This document shows positions 54,057-62,915 of a stretch of DNA of 64,000 nt, piece by piece. A program made the position numbers and the translations under genes. Position 1 is the first letter of the stretch. Every line of letters begins with the position of its first letter. The notes under the pieces were generated by a model that was not told the DNA's origin, did not search any database, and saw only the letters and a list, made by a program, of their open reading frames with translations. The DNA comes from Chryseobacterium suipulveris (lineage in GTDB: Bacteria; Bacteroidota; Bacteroidia; Flavobacteriales; Weeksellaceae): positions 2,195,501-2,259,500 of the forward strand of contig NZ_CP094532.1 of NCBI RefSeq assembly GCF_022811685.1, written 5' to 3'.

Positions 54057-54632
54057 TTAATTCTCGATTGGCGGTACGATATCTTTTCGGATTTTCCGCA
54101 AATTTTTTCCAAGATTTTTCATGGCACCGTTTGTACCGATTTTAATGGAGTTCTCGGCGGAACCTAAAAGTCGCGCATTTTTTCTGTAGGTGTCGTAATC
54201 GGTTTCGGTGATGAAATTGCCTTTTGCGTCGTACAGTTTCAAACTCACCACGACCTGGTTCGAGAAAACATATTTCCCCAATCCCACTTTGAAGAACTTC
54301 ACTTTGGGAACCACCGCCAAATCTGCGTTATTATTTTCACAAAATTCTCTGATGGACTGAACTTCGGAGGAATCAAAAGGAATATTGGCGTCAACTCTGA
54401 GCATTCGGTAATTCCTGAATTTTGCGACCTGGTCTGAAACTGCAGAAAAAAATGAAGAATAGGTAGGTTCCTGAATTTCCGGAATGTCGGGGAAAACTTC
54501 AGGATTGAAGTAAATCACCTTCTGAACCTTCGCGTCCCTGTTGAAAATACCCTGTGCTTTTGCCGGATGACAACCGGTAAAAACAGCAAGGATCAGAACT
54601 GAAAGTATAGGAAGGAAATAGTTTTTTTTCAT
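54057..54632 (-). CDS. Lipoprotein of unknown function
   Basis: 191 residues. The signal peptide MKKNYFLPILSVLILAVFTGC ends in a lipobox cysteine. The mature part has alternating alpha/beta pattern (FRNYRMLRVDANIPFDSSEVQSI, ADLAVVPKVKFFKVGLGKYVFSNQVVVSLKLYDAKG). No family recognised. Start at 54632 is set by the signal and by a TATTTTTG box at 54648-54655 on the minus strand, which excludes the start at 54662. Confidence 0.85.
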   Translation of the reverse strand: MKKNYFLPILSVLILAVFTGCHPAKAQGIFNRDAKVQKVIYFNPEVFPDIPEIQEPTYSSFFSAVSDQVAKFRNYRMLRVDANIPFDSSEVQSIREFCENNNADLAVVPKVKFFKVGLGKYVFSNQVVVSLKLYDAKGNFITETDYDTYRKNARLLGSAENSIKIGTNGAMKNLGKNLRKIRKDIVPPIEN

Positions 54633-54806
54633 TATTCTGTATTGTTGCAAAAATACTGCCATTCAGCGGATTTTCAAAGAAAATTTTAAGATTTTTTTAA
54701 CACAATTTTCTGTGGCTTTAAAAACTTAACCGACAAAGTTTTTCGAGATTAAAAAAATAGTTGTACTTTTGCACCCGTTACATAATAATCATTAAATAAT
54801 ATTGGA

Positions 54807-55076
54807 ATGTACTTAACAACCGACAAGAAGAAAGAAATCTTCGCAAAACACGGAAAGTCTGATGCAGACACAGGAAGCGCGGAAGGACAAGTTGCCCTTT
54901 TCACCTTCAGAATCAACCACTTATCCCAACACCTTAAAAAGAACCAAAAAGATTTCAACACTGAAAAATCTTTGGTGAAACTGGTAGGTAAAAGAAAAAG
55001 ACTGTTGGATTATCTTAAAAACAAAGATATCAACCGTTACAGAGCGATTATCGCTGAACTTGGTTTGAGAAAATAA
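54807..55076 (+). CDS. rpsO: 30S ribosomal protein S15
   Basis: 89 residues, standard size. MYLTTDKKKEIFAKHGKSDADTGSAEGQVALFTFRINHLSQHL with the 16S-binding HL-K-N segment and RKRLLDYLKNKDINRY. A TACTTTTG -7 box is at 54764-54771. A strong terminator follows, so it is monocistronic and not joined to pnp, although pnp is the next plus-strand gene. Confidence 0.97.
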   Translation: MYLTTDKKKEIFAKHGKSDADTGSAEGQVALFTFRINHLSQHLKKNQKDFNTEKSLVKLVGKRKRLLDYLKNKDINRYRAIIAELGLRK

Positions 55077-55092
55077 TCTTCCGAAAGAATTG

Positions 55093-55126
55093 AAAAAAGC
55101 AACTCAGAAATGGGTTGCTTTTTTTT
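55093..55126 (+). terminator. Terminator of rpsO
   Basis: AAAAAAGCAAC/GTTGC stem followed by eight T, 17 bp after the rpsO stop. Confidence 0.85.
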
Positions 55127-55128
55127 AT

Positions 55129-55161
55129 AAACCTAACAAGTTTCAAAAACTTGTTAGGTTT
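55129..55161. repeat. 15-bp perfect hairpin (AAACCTAACAAGTTT type)
   Basis: AAACCTAACAAGTTT (55129-55143) and its exact reverse complement (55147-55161) with a three-base loop. It stands between convergent genes and can end the minus-strand gene at 55176. From memory, hairpins of the ACCTAACAgGTTTT type recur between genes in flavobacterial genomes. Confidence 0.75.
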
Positions 55162-55175
55162 TAATTTTATTAAGA

Positions 55176-55421
55176 TTAAACTGCCTTACCTCTCGTAAAT
55201 AAATTCACGATTGCGAGCAAAACAATTGAGCCAACTGCTCCTGTAAGAATCTGACCGATAATTTCTGTACCGAAAGTGGTTCCTAACAACCAATATCCGA
55301 TAAAACCACCCACGATTCCTACTACGATATTTCCGATTAATCCAAGACTTCCGCCTTTAAAAATTTGTGCACCAAGCCAACCTGCGATGGCTCCGATAAT
55401 AAGTGTCCATAAAATTCCCAT
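55176..55421 (-). CDS. GlsB/YeaQ/YmgE family stress-response membrane protein
   Basis: 81 residues, three glycine-rich membrane segments: MGILWTLIIGAIAGWLGAQIFKGGSLGLIGNIVVGIVGGFIGYWLLG, then GQILTGAVGSIVLLAIVNLF. Known as transglycosylase-associated proteins, but the biochemical role is not established. Monocistronic by context. Confidence 0.92.
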   Translation of the reverse strand: MGILWTLIIGAIAGWLGAQIFKGGSLGLIGNIVVGIVGGFIGYWLLGTTFGTEIIGQILTGAVGSIVLLAIVNLFTRGKAV

Positions 55422-55578
55422 AATAATATTTTTTAATGATTTATGAACGAAGATTCCAATATTATGCCATAACTAACAATCGAACCTGAAAATCTCAAAC
55501 AACGTCAAAGCAATCCAAACGAACTCAAACCAACTCAAACTCCTTCAAACCACCGTCGGCTAAACCAAGATTTTTCCG

Positions 55579-55586
55579 TATCTTTG
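55579..55586 (+). promoter_or_regulatory. Candidate -7 box of pnp
   Basis: TATCTTTG fits TAnnTTTG, 69 bp before the pnp ATG. The 90 bp before it hold CTCAAAC/CCAAAC short repeats (55493-55557) rather than a clear -33 element. Confidence 0.5.
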
Positions 55587-55619
55587 CCCACGAAAATTTA
55601 AAGAGATTAAATATTAACC

Positions 55620-55637
55620 GCACTCAATACGGAGTGC
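55620..55637 (+). promoter_or_regulatory. Leader hairpin of pnp
   Basis: GCACTC/GAGTGC (55620-55625, 55632-55637) in the pnp 5' leader, 17 bp before the ATG. PNPase mRNAs in other bacteria carry leader stems used for autoregulation; the same role here is inference. Confidence 0.4.
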
Positions 55638-55654
55638 TTAGACGAAACAATTTT

Positions 55655-57865
55655 ATGAATGCTCCACAAGCAATTATTGAAAAATTTCAATTAAAAGACG
55701 GGAGAGAAATCTCCATTGAGACTGGACGTCTCGCGAAACAAGCGAACGGTTCAGTAGTCGTAAAATGTGGCGGAACAATGCTTTTAGCAACTGTTGTAGC
55801 CAACAAAGACGCAAATCCGGGGGTGGATTTCCTTCCACTTACGGTTGATTACAGAGAAAAATTCTACGCAGGGGGAAAAATCCCTGGAAATTTCTTCAGA
55901 AGAGAAGCAAGACCTTCCGACGAAGAAATCTTAACGATGAGATTGGTGGACAGAGTTCTTCGACCGCTTTTCCCTGAAGATTTCCACGCTGAAGTTCAGG
56001 TGATGATTTCCCTGATTTCTTATGACAAAGAAGCAATGCCGGAAGATTTGGCTGGATTAGCCGCTTCTGCTGCGATCGCAATTACCGACATTCCTTTCAA
56101 CGGACCGATGTCTGAAGTAAGAGTGGTAAGAATCGACGGACAGCTTTCCGTAAACCCAAGTTTTGAAAACCTGAAATTGGCGGACCTCGATATTATGGTC
56201 GGAGCAACAAAAGACTCAATCGTAATGGTAGAAGGAATTATGGACGAAGTTTCTGAGCAGGAAATGATCGAAGCCATCCAATATGCCCACGACGAAATCA
56301 AAGTTCAGATCGCCGCTCAGGAAAGATTGGCGGAAAGAGTTGGGAAAGCGTTCCCAAAAAGAGAGTACTCGCACGAAGAACACAACGAGGAAATCCGCGA
56401 AAAAGTTTGGAGAGAAACTTATGATAAAGTTTATGCTGTAGCAAAAACCCCATCTGCAAAAGAAGAAAGACACGACAACTTCGCAGCGGTTCTGGAGGAA
56501 TTCCTTTCACAATATTCTGAAGAAGAAAGAGCCGAAGTTGAGCCATTCGCGAAAATCTACTACCACGACGTAGAAAAAGAGGCGATGCGCCAAATGATCC
56601 TGAACGACAAAATCCGTCTGGATGGACGTGACCCGCAAACAATCCGCCCGATCTGGTCAGAAATCGACTATCTTCCGGGAGCTCACGGTTCTGCAATTTT
56701 CACCAGAGGTGAAACGCAATCGTTGACAGCAGTAACTTTAGGTTCCATTAAAGATGCAAATATGGTGGATTCGGTAGCTTCCCAACACGACGAGAAATTC
56801 TTCCTCCACTACAACTTCCCTCCGTTCTCAACCGGTGAAGCAAGACCATTGAGAGGAACTTCAAGAAGAGAAGTTGGTCACGGAAACCTTGCTCAGAGAG
56901 CACTCCAGAATATGATTCCTGAAGAAAACCCATACACAGTTCGTGTTGTTTCCGATATTTTGGAATCGAACGGTTCATCGTCAATGGCGACAGTTTGTGC
57001 AGGAACTTTGGCTTTGATGGACGCGGGAATCCAGATCAAGAAACCGGTTTCCGGAATCGCGATGGGATTGATTACCGATCCGAAGTCGGGCAAATTCACC
57101 GTACTTTCTGATATTCTTGGTGACGAAGACCACCTTGGAGATATGGACTTCAAAGTGACCGGAACTGCGGACGGAATCACGGCTTGCCAAATGGACATCA
57201 AAATCCAGGGATTGACGATGGATATTATGACCACCGCTTTGAACCAGGCAAAAGAAGGCCGTCTCCACATCCTTGGTGAAATCCTGAAAACCATCGACAA
57301 ACCAAGAGCCGACGTGAAACCGCACGCTCCGAAAATGGAAGTTCTGGAAATCCCGAAAGACTTCATCGGTGCAGTGATCGGACCTGGTGGAAAAATCATC
57401 CAGCAGATGCAGAAAGATTTCGATACCGTAATTGCAATCGAAGAAATCGGCGAGATTGGAAGAATCGAAATTTCCGGTGTAAGCAGAGAAAGCATCAATG
57501 CAACCATCGCTGCAATTAATGAAATTACTTTCGTTCCGGTTGTAGGTGAAGTTTATAAAGGAAAAGTGGTGAAAGTGATGGACTTCGGTGCATTCGTAGC
57601 AATCGCTAAAGGAACCGAAGGTCTTCTTCACATTTCTGAAATCGAATGGAAAAGATTAGACAAAGTTCCTTATAAAGAAGGCGACGAAGTGGAAGTGAAA
57701 TTTATGGGTTACGACGACCGTAAGAAAATGAAACTTTCAAGAAAAGTACTTTTACCAAGACCACCAAGACCAGAAGGAAAACCAAGACAGGACCGACCTG
57801 AAAGACAGGATCGCCCTCAAAACAACGAGGGACAAAAACCTGAAGGTGCAAACAACGAAGGATAA
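55655..57865 (+). CDS. pnp: Polyribonucleotide nucleotidyltransferase (PNPase)
   Basis: A 3'-5' phosphorolytic exoribonuclease. Two RNase PH domains (about 1-225 and 310-550, the second with [23 protein letters not shown] and [19 protein letters not shown]), a KH domain ([20 protein letters not shown]) and an S1 domain ([20 protein letters not shown]). The tail is rich in Arg, Pro, Gln and Glu ([20 protein letters not shown]). Start at [11 protein letters not shown] (55655); the longer frame starts inside the leader hairpin. Length 736. Confidence 0.97.
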   Translation: MNAPQAIIEKFQLKDGREISIETGRLAKQANGSVVVKCGGTMLLATVVANKDANPGVDFLPLTVDYREKFYAGGKIPGNFFRREARPSDEEILTMRLVDRVLRPLFPEDFHAEVQVMISLISYDKEAMPEDLAGLAASAAIAITDIPFNGPMSEVRVVRIDGQLSVNPSFENLKLADLDIMVGATKDSIVMVEGIMDEVSEQEMIEAIQYAHDEIKVQIAAQERLAERVGKAFPKREYSHEEHNEEIREKVWRETYDKVYAVAKTPSAKEERHDNFAAVLEEFLSQYSEEERAEVEPFAKIYYHDVEKEAMRQMILNDKIRLDGRDPQTIRPIWSEIDYLPGAHGSAIFTRGETQSLTAVTLGSIKDANMVDSVASQHDEKFFLHYNFPPFSTGEARPLRGTSRREVGHGNLAQRALQNMIPEENPYTVRVVSDILESNGSSSMATVCAGTLALMDAGIQIKKPVSGIAMGLITDPKSGKFTVLSDILGDEDHLGDMDFKVTGTADGITACQMDIKIQGLTMDIMTTALNQAKEGRLHILGEILKTIDKPRADVKPHAPKMEVLEIPKDFIGAVIGPGGKIIQQMQKDFDTVIAIEEIGEIGRIEISGVSRESINATIAAINEITFVPVVGEVYKGKVVKVMDFGAFVAIAKGTEGLLHISEIEWKRLDKVPYKEGDEVEVKFMGYDDRKKMKLSRKVLLPRPPRPEGKPRQDRPERQDRPQNNEGQKPEGANNEG

Positions 57866-57883
57866 TTAATTCCCTAAACATAG

Positions 57884-57911
57884 AAATCCCGCTTCGAAGC
57901 GGGATTTTTTA
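57884..57911. terminator. Bidirectional terminator between pnp and alaS
   Basis: Perfect AAATCCCGCTTC/GAAGCGGGATTT stem with T-run, between convergent stops. Confidence 0.9.
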
Positions 57912-57956
57912 TTATTTATAACCTTCAAAGATTTAGAATCCTTGAAGATTATTTGA

Positions 57957-60614
57957 TTACAGTTCCAACGCTTTTGCTACCGCTGCATCAATTCCCGACA
58001 GATTTTTCCCACCCGCAGTTGCGAAGCCAGGATTTCCGCCGCCACCGCCCTGGATTTCTTTAGCCAGTTCTTTTACAATATTTCCGGCGTGGTATTTTCC
58101 GTCCAGATCATCGGAAACTCCTACAGTGATCATCGGCTTTTCTCCCGCATCGGAAATGATTACAGTTATCGAAGTCGGGACTTCTTTTTTCAGCTGGAAC
58201 ACGATGTCTTTCACGCTTCCCGCATCTAAGGAAACTTTTTTAATCAACAGTTTTTTATCTCCGCTTTCTGTAAATTCGTTTTTCCAGTTTGCGGTTTGGG
58301 ATTTTGTCTTTTCCGCTTTTAGGGATTCGATTTCGGATTTCAACGAGGTGTTTTCCTCCAATAGTTTCTCAACCGATTTCGCGAGATCTTTAGACTTTAA
58401 TAAAGATGAAATTTCTTTCAGCTGGTTCTCAAGATTAATAAAATACTCCGAAGACTTGTCCCCAGAAATCGCCTCGATTCGGCGGATTCCCGCTGCAGTG
58501 GAACTTTCAGTCTGAATTTTGAAATGTCCGATTTCGCCTGTTGATTTCACGTGGGTTCCTCCGCAAAGTTCTTTTGAGCTTCCAAACTGGATCATTCGCA
58601 CTTTGTCTCCGTATTTTTCACCGAAAAGCATCATCGCGCCTTTCTCAGTAGCTTCGGCAATCGGCAAATCACGGAATTCCTCCAACGAAATATTTTCCTT
58701 GATTTTGGAATTCACCTTATTCTCTACCAACTTCAGTTCGTCCTCGCTCATTTTCGAGAAATGCGAGAAGTCGAAACGCAGATAATCGGGGCCCACGAAA
58801 GAACCTTTCTGCTCAACATGGGTTCCCAAAACTTCACGCAGCGCTTCGTGCAGCAAATGCGTCACGGAATGGTTTGCCTGGGTATTTTTTCTGTCGGCGT
58901 GATTCACCTTCGCAAAGAAAACGACACCCGCATCTTTCGGCAACTCTTTGATCAAAGAAACAATCAGGTTGTTTTCTTTTTTTGTGTCTAAAACTTCGAT
59001 GATATCCGAACAGTTCGTCACATCGAAAACACTTGGATTCGCGATGTCGAAACCTTCGGTATAACTTGGAATGAGGATTCCGCGGTCGCCGATTTGTCCA
59101 CCACCTTCTGGATAGAACGGAGATTTCGCCAAAACGATCTGGTAAAACTCGCCGTCTTTGTTCTCGATTTTTCGATATCTGGTGATATAGGTTTCCACTT
59201 CGGTTTGGTCGTAGCCGACGAAGATTTCTGGTTTTTCTTCGAGAATTTCCCAATCGTACACTTTCTGTGCGGAAGATTTTTTGGATCGCTGTTTCTGCTT
59301 TTCCATCTCCTCGTCGAAACCTTTTTCATCCACGGTTAACTGCTTTTCTTCTGCAATGATCCGCGACAAATCCGCAGGAAAACCGTAAGTATCGTAGAGT
59401 TCGAAAACCTCAGTTCCAGGGAGTGTCTTCTCCCCTTTTGCAATGGTTTCATTAATAATGAGGTCGATTCTTTTCAGACCGTGTTCAATGGTTTTCAGGA
59501 ATGAGGTTTCTTCTTCCTTAATCACTTCGGTCACTAATTTCTCTTGTTTAATGAGTTCTGGGAAAAATGTTCCCATCTCATTTTTAAGGACAGCGACAAG
59601 TTCATAAAGAAACGGCTCCTTCATCCCCAAAAATCGATAGGAATACGAAATCGCGCGACGAAGAATTCTGCGGATCACGTAACCTGCTCCACCGTTCGAA
59701 GGAAGCTGTCCATCGGCAATTGCAAAAGCAATGGCACGAATATGATCGACCACGACTCGGATCGCGATGTCTTTTTCGTTTTCTAAAATCCCTTCGTATT
59801 TCTTGCCCGAAAGTTCCTCCACTTTTGAAATTAAAGGGGTGAAAACGTCGGTATCGTAATTTGATTTTTTTCCCTGTAATGCCATACAAAGACGCTCAAA
59901 TCCCATTCCTGTATCGACGTGCTGTTTCGGGAGTTTTTCGAGCGATCCGTCTGCTTTTCTGTTGAACTCCATAAATACGAGGTTCCAGATTTCCACCACT
60001 TGCGGATGGTCGTTATTGACCAAATCCAGACCGGAGATTTTTGCTTTTTCTTCTTCCGAACGCAGATCCACGTGGATTTCGGAACATGGACCGCAAGGAC
60101 CGCTTTCGCCCATTTCCCAGAAATTATCTTTTTTATTTCCGTTAATGATGCGGTTTTCGGCGATATGTTCCTTCCAGAAATTGTAGGCATCGGAATCTCT
60201 TTCGAGATTTTCAGCAGCGTCTCCTTCAAAGATCGTCACATACAGGTTTTCTTTTGGGATTTTGTAAACTTCCGTCAACAGCTGCCAAGCAAATTCGATC
60301 GCCTCTTTTTTGAAATAATCTCCGAAAGACCAATTCCCCAACATTTCAAACATCGTGTGGTGATAGGTATCGCGACCTACATCATCCAAATCGTTGTGTT
60401 TCCCCGAAACGCGGAGACATTTCTGCGTGTCGGCAATGCGAACACTGGACGGTTCTTTGTAACCCAGGAAGTAATCCTTGAATTGCGTCATCCCCGAATT
60501 GGAGAACATCAGCGTTGGATCGTCTTTCAGACCAATCGGTGCGGAAGGTACAATCTGGTGTCCTTTTTCTTTAAAGTAATCTAAAAATTGCTGGCGTATC
60601 TGTTGTGAAGTCAT
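57957..60614 (-). CDS. alaS: Alanine--tRNA ligase
   Basis: 885 residues. Aminoacylation core: QQIRQQFLDYFKEKGHQIVPSAP, MFSNSGMTQFKDYFLG, ADTQKCLRVSGKHNDLDDVG and NGGAGYVIRRILRRAI. Editing domain with NHSVTHLLHEAL and CGGTHV zinc ligands. C-terminal oligomerisation and DHHA1 region ends GGGGGNPGFATAGG. Start at MTSQQIRQQ (60614); 60683 lies within a TAAATTTG -7 box on the minus strand (60681-60688), so it is excluded. The leader contains an 18-bp palindrome at 60638-60655. Confidence 0.97.
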   Translation of the reverse strand: MTSQQIRQQFLDYFKEKGHQIVPSAPIGLKDDPTLMFSNSGMTQFKDYFLGYKEPSSVRIADTQKCLRVSGKHNDLDDVGRDTYHHTMFEMLGNWSFGDYFKKEAIEFAWQLLTEVYKIPKENLYVTIFEGDAAENLERDSDAYNFWKEHIAENRIINGNKKDNFWEMGESGPCGPCSEIHVDLRSEEEKAKISGLDLVNNDHPQVVEIWNLVFMEFNRKADGSLEKLPKQHVDTGMGFERLCMALQGKKSNYDTDVFTPLISKVEELSGKKYEGILENEKDIAIRVVVDHIRAIAFAIADGQLPSNGGAGYVIRRILRRAISYSYRFLGMKEPFLYELVAVLKNEMGTFFPELIKQEKLVTEVIKEEETSFLKTIEHGLKRIDLIINETIAKGEKTLPGTEVFELYDTYGFPADLSRIIAEEKQLTVDEKGFDEEMEKQKQRSKKSSAQKVYDWEILEEKPEIFVGYDQTEVETYITRYRKIENKDGEFYQIVLAKSPFYPEGGGQIGDRGILIPSYTEGFDIANPSVFDVTNCSDIIEVLDTKKENNLIVSLIKELPKDAGVVFFAKVNHADRKNTQANHSVTHLLHEALREVLGTHVEQKGSFVGPDYLRFDFSHFSKMSEDELKLVENKVNSKIKENISLEEFRDLPIAEATEKGAMMLFGEKYGDKVRMIQFGSSKELCGGTHVKSTGEIGHFKIQTESSTAAGIRRIEAISGDKSSEYFINLENQLKEISSLLKSKDLAKSVEKLLEENTSLKSEIESLKAEKTKSQTANWKNEFTESGDKKLLIKKVSLDAGSVKDIVFQLKKEVPTSITVIISDAGEKPMITVGVSDDLDGKYHAGNIVKELAKEIQGGGGGNPGFATAGGKNLSGIDAAVAKALEL

Positions 60615-60939
60615 ATCTATTGCTTTCTGCTGTCGGCTTCCGATAATTATCGGAACTGCTGTCAGCATTTGGTAAGTGTGCAAATTTAGTGATTTTTTGG
60701 ATGATTTGTATTTAGAAATATTGCTTTAATCCTTCTGTAACATATTCCAAACTTTATTAAATTTTCGATTTTCTAAATAAACCTAAATTTGATTACCCCG
60801 ACCCTAAAAGGAGCAAATTTAGGTTTATTTAGAACGCAATTCTCAGTTCTCTGCGGTGACCCGAGTTTTTTTTCAATAAAAAATCCGCCCCATAAAAAAC
60901 GAGATGGATTCACATCAATATTAACTTAACTAATTCTTT
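60615..60939. other. Intergenic region with alaS leader palindrome and a 20-bp inverted-repeat element
   Basis: No gene. TTCCGATAATTATCGGAA at 60638-60655 is an 18-bp perfect palindrome in the alaS leader, flanked by imperfect inverted GCTGTC words. The alaS -7 box is at 60681-60688. A larger inverted repeat fills 60772-60833. A T-run at 60866-60875 follows no clear stem. Confidence 0.6.
60772..60833. repeat. 20-bp perfect inverted repeat with GC-rich loop (REP/MITE-like)
   Basis: TCTAAATAAACCTAAATTTG (60772-60791) and its exact reverse complement (60814-60833) enclose 22 bases with CCCCGACCCTAAAAGG. The arms are far longer than a terminator needs and no T-run follows. The loop motif is one I recall from repeated intergenic elements in flavobacteria. 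Confidence 0.65.
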
Positions 60940-61599
60940 CTATTTCTTTTCCATCGCCTTGATCAGGATCTGCACATTCACCTCATCTTTGATGACACCG
61001 TTTGCTACCGGCATCTGGAATTTCACCCCAAACTCTTCGCGGTTGATGTCTTTCGGTTCTGTTGCGATGCTCACTTCGCCTTCTTTCACGGAAACGTTGG
61101 CATTAAACTGCACAGGTTTAGTAATCCCCTTGATCGTCAAATTTCCGTCTAAAGTTGTGTTATAATCACCAGTATCATTGTTGGTCACCTTGGTAATTTC
61201 GTAGGAAGCGGTCGGGAATTTTTCTACCTCGAAGAAGTCGCCACTTTTCAGGTGGCCTTCGAGTTTTGCTTTTTGTTCCGCATCATCCTTCATATCGACA
61301 TTTTCGAGCGAAGCCATATCTGCCACGAATTTTCCGCTTTCGAGTTTTCCATCTTTCACGGTGATGTCGCCGCTTTCAAACTTGATCGTACCGAAATGGC
61401 TTGTATTATCACTTTTCACGACTTTATAACCTTTCCACTCGATTTTGCTGTTGAGCGTATCGATTACGTAACCGCTACCTTCGGTTGTCGTGGTAACTTC
61501 AGTGGTTTCGCTGGTCACAGGTTTGTCTTTACCGCAAGAAATGAGAACACCGCCTGCAATTAATGCTGAAAGCGCAGTTGTTGAAATTATTTTTTTCAT
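60940..61599 (-). CDS. YceI family lipoprotein
   Basis: 219 residues. The signal peptide MKKIISTTALSALIAGGVLISC ends in a lipobox cysteine, followed by a threonine-rich linker (ETTEVTTTTEGS). The YceI lipocalin-like barrel (about 45-218) shows YVIDTLNSKIEWKGYKV, HFGTIKFESGDITVKDG, LEGHLKSGDFFEVEKFPTASYEI and LTIKGITKPVQF. YceI proteins bind isoprenoid-type lipids; the ligand here is unknown. Start at 61599, one of two nearby ATGs. Confidence 0.92.
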   Translation of the reverse strand: MKKIISTTALSALIAGGVLISCGKDKPVTSETTEVTTTTEGSGYVIDTLNSKIEWKGYKVVKSDNTSHFGTIKFESGDITVKDGKLESGKFVADMASLENVDMKDDAEQKAKLEGHLKSGDFFEVEKFPTASYEITKVTNNDTGDYNTTLDGNLTIKGITKPVQFNANVSVKEGEVSIATEPKDINREEFGVKFQMPVANGVIKDEVNVQILIKAMEKK

Positions 61600-61675
61600 C
61601 AGGAACAAAGTTTTATAACAGTCGCTAAAATAACAAAAAAAACCGAATTAACCGTAAATATCTTATTTTTGCAGG

Positions 61676-62611
61676 ATGCTTTTAGAAATCAGCCATTTAT
61701 TTTTTTCGTATTCTGAAGAGAAGCCGCTTTTTCAAAATCTCAATTTAAGGATTGATGAAGGAAAAACCATTGCACTTGCCGGTGAAAGCGGATGCGGAAA
61801 ATCGACATTAATCAGCTTGATTTATGGCTTGCTCGATTGGGGAAAAGGAGAGATTATCTTTGATGGACAAAAGCTTTTCGGCCCGAAGAAAAACATCGTT
61901 CCGGGAGAAAGCGGGATGAAACTTGTGGCCCAGAATTATGATTTGATGCCGTATGCAACCGTTGCAGAAAATGTCGGAAAGTTTCTTTCGAATATTAATT
62001 TGGACGAAAAAAAGCAAACCGTGAAAGAACTTCTGGAAGTGGTGGGTTTGACGGAATATGAAAATGTGCTCCCAAAATATCTGAGCGGCGGGCAACAGCA
62101 ACGGGTTTCGATTGCGCGCGCTCTTTCGGTGATGCCGAAACTTCTTTTGCTGGACGAACCTTTCAGCAATATCGATTATTCGCGGAAAGTTGAACTTCGC
62201 GAACGGCTTTTTAAGTATGTGAAGGAAAAGAAAATTTCATTAATCATCTCCACTCACGAAATTCAGGAAGTGATGCCGTGGCTGGACCAAATCGTGGTGC
62301 TGCAGGATGGAAGATTAATCCAAAACGACGCCCCGGAAGAAACGTACCGAAATCCGTACAACGAATATGTAGCACGGCTTTTCGGCGAGGTGAATGTTTT
62401 TAACGATGAAGAAAAGAAAGCATTTGGAGTCGAGAAAAGCTTCTACTTCCCTACCGAAATCAAAATTGCAGAAAACGGGCTTAAAGCTGAAGTTGTTGAA
62501 AGCAGATTCGGCGGAAACCACTATTGGAACAAGATTTCGGCAAACGGCAAAACCTTGACTGTTTTTAGCGAACATCAACTGAAAGATTCTGTACATCTTT
62601 TGTTCAAATAA
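61676..62611 (+). CDS. ABC transporter ATP-binding protein (orphan)
   Basis: 311 residues. Walker A GESGCGKST, signature LSGGQQQR, Walker B LLLLDEPF, H-loop STHEIQE. The first 230 residues are the ATPase. The C-terminal 75 residues (YFPTEIKIAENGLKAEVVESRFGGNHYWNKISANG...) resemble the regulatory TOBE-like region of importer ATPases. No permease or binding protein is adjacent. A TATTTTTG -7 box at 61664-61671 ends four bases before the ATG, so the transcript may be leaderless. Confidence 0.9.
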   Translation: MLLEISHLFFSYSEEKPLFQNLNLRIDEGKTIALAGESGCGKSTLISLIYGLLDWGKGEIIFDGQKLFGPKKNIVPGESGMKLVAQNYDLMPYATVAENVGKFLSNINLDEKKQTVKELLEVVGLTEYENVLPKYLSGGQQQRVSIARALSVMPKLLLLDEPFSNIDYSRKVELRERLFKYVKEKKISLIISTHEIQEVMPWLDQIVVLQDGRLIQNDAPEETYRNPYNEYVARLFGEVNVFNDEEKKAFGVEKSFYFPTEIKIAENGLKAEVVESRFGGNHYWNKISANGKTLTVFSEHQLKDSVHLLFK

Positions 62612-62915
62612 AATTGGATTTCTTTTTTGAAAATCGAAAAATATTTGTATCTTTATTCCTCCCAAATAAGGAAATTTTTGGTTAATTCTCTTTCTGCCTT
62701 TAAGACGAAATTAGCTCGATGCACTCGACAACCAGTCTTTAGAAATGGAACCCTGTCCAAATCTTTCCTTTTTTTTTATTTCCTAAAGAACTGTGCTAAA
62801 CCATTGTGTTTTCTGCTGTTTTTTGATTTGCTTTATATTTTAAAGCATAAAAAATCATGAACTTTTGAAAAAAAACCGTAATTTAGAGCACTTTAATTTA
62901 ACCCAAAATATTTCT
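62612..62915. other. 304-bp intergenic region, nothing recognised
   Basis: AT-rich, without a credible gene, tRNA or clear terminator. A 77-codon open frame (62627-62860) has no family features. The promoter of the following gene must lie in the last 100 bp, but no good TAnnTTTG box is evident there. Confidence 0.4.

Noticed and set aside
56893..57631. Two long antisense open frames within pnp
   Set aside because: Both overlap the conserved PNPase second RNase PH and KH region; they arise from codon bias of the sense gene.
59919..60584. 221-codon open frame antisense to alaS
   Set aside because: Shadow of alanyl-tRNA synthetase; no domain or promoter.
62627..62860. 77-codon open frame before the last gene
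   Set aside because: Random-looking mix of basic and aromatic residues, no neighbour link, no promoter.
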